From: Sphacelaria rigidula
Lineage: Eukaryota; Phaeophyceae; Sphacelariales
DNA length: 20,208 bases
Reading direction: 5' to 3'
NCBI GenBank assembly: GCA_964200075.2
Contig: CAXNAA020000558.1
Span: 1-20,208 of the forward strand
Positions 18,822 through 20,208 of the stretch are shown here, piece after piece. The translations under genes and the position numbers were made by a program. Each line of letters opens with the position of its first letter. The first letter of the stretch is position 1. The notes under the pieces were generated by a model that was given only the letters and a program-made list of their open reading frames with translations, ran no database searches and was not told the DNA's origin.

Positions 18822-18914
18822 GACCGCGACGGTTGGTCACATGCTGAATCGGTATCATTTTTCACTTGGAGAAAGTATGCATGATCCAGCTGGACTGCCC
18901 TCGCGGTCTAGACT
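18822..18914 (+). mobile_element. MITE-like element, copy f, nested in the 2-kb element
   Basis: The copy starts tgaccgcgacggttggtcac, contains tgctgaatcggtatcatttt, cacttggagaaagt and gcatgatccagctgg, and ends ccctcgcggtcta. It matches copy a in the same order and length. It sits between the inner inverted blocks of the 17981-20026 element, so it inserted later or was carried along. Confidence 0.75.
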
Positions 18915-19096
18915 CCAAAGATATTGTGTTGCACGAGGGAATGGAAACAAACGGTCGTCCGTTCCCCATCAGTGATACAAAAGATGCGTGTCTTACGACG
19001 GGTGGGTTTACTGAAAGACATGAAAGGAGCTTCGGTGCCATGTGGCTCCAGCGAAAGTGGGCCGAGGACTTTATGCTGTCTCTTCTATCGTCTTGA
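18915..19096 (+). other. Short protein-like open frame inside the 2-kb element
   Basis: Directly after MITE copy f the frame encodes DSKDIVLHEGMETNGRPFP, GGFTERHERSFGAMWLQRKW and ends AEDFMLSLLSS before TGA at 19094-19096. The composition is protein-like, but no family was recognised and no start is convincing. It could be a relic of a gene captured by the element, or chance. Confidence 0.2.
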
Positions 19097-19229
19097 CGCA
19101 GTATGCTTTGCCATTCGACAGGGCAAGTTAGTTCATTTTGATCTTAGTCTGGAAACCGGAATACGGATCTTCTATGGGGGCTGTGCTCCCCGCATGCTCC
19201 TAGCATGCCCAGAACTCGTTTTTGTCTAA

Positions 19230-19254
19230 ATCGGCGCCTGGGGCGCCGATTTGA
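19230..19254. repeat. Perfect 11-bp GC-rich hairpin in right inner arm
   Basis: The arms aaatcggcgcc and ggcgccgattt flank the loop tgg. The stem is perfect over 11 bp. A related hairpin occupies the mirrored place in the left inner arm (18362-18390), so it is part of the element rather than a stand-alone terminator. Confidence 0.8.
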
Positions 19255-19665
19255 GGTCTGGCAACGCACCCGTCGCCCAGGGAACTCGTCGCACCGCCCT
19301 TGCCTGAGTGTTCTCGGTATGCCTTTGTTGTGGTTAGGGTTAGGGCCAGTGTTATAATTTGTTCTCTCCGCTACTGCGAGGTCGCGAAGGTGATTCTTGC
19401 TCCTGGGGGTTCGAAGGTTCAAATTCTACACCTGTCGAACACTCCACATATCTGATGTATCAACCATCTGCACTATCAAGAGTCATTCATGGGTGTCATC
19501 TATTCTGAGGCCGTTAGGCAGGGGTGAGGTTTTCGCGTTTTGTGGAAACCGGCGAGGGTTGGAGGCGCGTGTTTGCGATCATAGCCCAATCTGTTGCAGA
19601 AAATACTCATCGCCAAGGCCATCGATTGGGATTCGACTTTTTGCATCATCTGCGCCAAGACGACA

Positions 19666-19812
19666 GCTGCAATTGGACCGGATGATTTTTTTTAATTTCA
19701 TCAGGATGCGAGTTTTATAACGAATCAAGTTACAAAAAAAACATGTTTTTTTCGCGATTTCCTCGATCACCATAACTTGTTTGGTAAAACTATCCGGTCC
19801 GATTGTAGCTTG
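19666..19812. repeat. Local inverted repeat around ATCCGGTCC
   Basis: The plus strand ctatccggtccgattgtagc (19789-19808) pairs with the minus-strand reading of 19671-19689 (atccggtccaattgcagct) with few mismatches. The two are about 100 bp apart. This lies in the part of the 2-kb element's right arm that has no counterpart on the left. Confidence 0.6.
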
Positions 19813-20123
19813 GACAAATACACGCGGGTGAGTAGTTCATACTCCGGAACGATTAAACTTCGAAACCGTGAAATGGAAACCCTACTCAAATCAGAAGTAC
19901 TTCGAGGGATTTTACGGCGTGCATAGTCAGGAGATGAACGAAATCTCCGGTCTGTTCGTGCTTTTGGTCTTTGACACTTTTTTGGCTCATTTTGGGGGGT
20001 CAGGCGCGCCCATAACAGCGCAATGAGTTAGAAGAGCATACACACGACCTAACGAGTGTCTTGGTATCATAGATCGTTTCATGTACACATGCACATGTTC
20101 AGCTGTTGCTGTGGTGCGCCCAT

Positions 20124-20141
20124 TTTTTTTTTTTTTTTTTT
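20124..20141. repeat. Poly-T tract
   Basis: A run of about 18 T bases lies just outside the right end of the 2-kb element. On the minus strand it is a poly-A run, but no retroposed gene was recognised next to it. Confidence 0.9.
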
Positions 20142-20208
20142 CACAGTGTTTGTCATGACAAAGTTGGTAGAACAGACACGGTAGGGCCGCCACGGGTTTG
20201 TTTCTGGC

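Larger units (their letters stand above)
17981..20026. mobile_element. About 2-kb element with outer and inner inverted repeats
   Basis: The outer ends pair as inverted repeats of about 80 bp. The plus strand at 17989-18065 (ttataggcgcgcctgacccc, aaaaagtgtca, cacgaacagaccg) is the complement of 19946-20022. A second, inner pair joins 18294-18400 with 19206-19320 (accgagaacactcgggcaag against its complement, then the aaatcggcgcc hairpins). The sequence between the paired blocks differs in length on the two sides, so one arm has gained or lost DNA. No transposase was recognised. A fold-back or non-autonomous terminal-inverted-repeat transposon is the best reading; the target-site duplication was not resolved. 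Confidence 0.6.

Noticed and set aside
19328-19345. Telomere-type repeat (ggttagggttaggg)
   Set aside because: Only about two units lie inside a repeat element, with a single-copy echo at 9463. There is no true telomeric array.
19404-19432. tRNA B-box-like sequence (ggttcaaattc)
   Set aside because: No matching A box, acceptor stem or cloverleaf could be placed around it.

Overview
This window looks like nuclear DNA from an intron-rich eukaryote. No reading frame exceeds 170 codons, there are no bacterial-style gene clusters, and repeats of many kinds fill most of the sequence. A brown alga or related stramenopile fits best: short exons of about 90-210 bp, introns of about 0.5-2.6 kb, near-balanced base composition, poly-C tracts and many small non-autonomous elements. 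That assignment is inference from architecture, not proof.

The clearest gene is a plus-strand, multi-exon gene spanning about 9858-17599. It encodes the N-terminal 60% or so of an MFSD5 / MFS_5-type (molybdate-anion) transporter. I assembled it by hand from seven short exons whose splice phases all agree: 9858(or 9928)-10061, 12706-12810, 13588-13685, 14368-14477, 14958-15169, 16258-16347 and 17483-17599. Family landmarks appear in the right order: the VDR/HGRRK loop, CFESWMVAEHN, WSENYGD and LFEGGMN. The C-terminal third is not found before the window ends. The introns carry an 85-bp AGCTC-rich satellite, MITE-like copies and a 0.5-kb element with terminal direct repeats.

Upstream (1-9800) the layout is: a decayed LINE-type reverse transcriptase on the minus strand (about 1145-1570) with a related fragment at 40-108; poly-C tracts and a 10-base gap (1800-1970); the first copy of the 0.5-kb element (1970-2500); a large fold-back inverted repeat (3520-4166); a MITE-like family including a 100-bp tandem duplication (4199-4690); a purine-rich, coiled-coil-like coding remnant (4950-5113); a tentative unrecognised plus-strand gene (5843-6901, possibly to 7259); an F-box-like ORF behind a TATA-like motif (8062-8316); and a cluster of CTCAA/TTGAG palindromes (8770-9070).

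Downstream of the transporter exons, 17981-20026 is bounded by inverted repeats with a second, inner pair of inverted blocks. It looks like a roughly 2-kb non-autonomous DNA element. The genes show no sign of working together as a pathway. The window is best read as one real transporter gene, one or two tentative genes, and a dense layer of small repeats inserted around and inside them.
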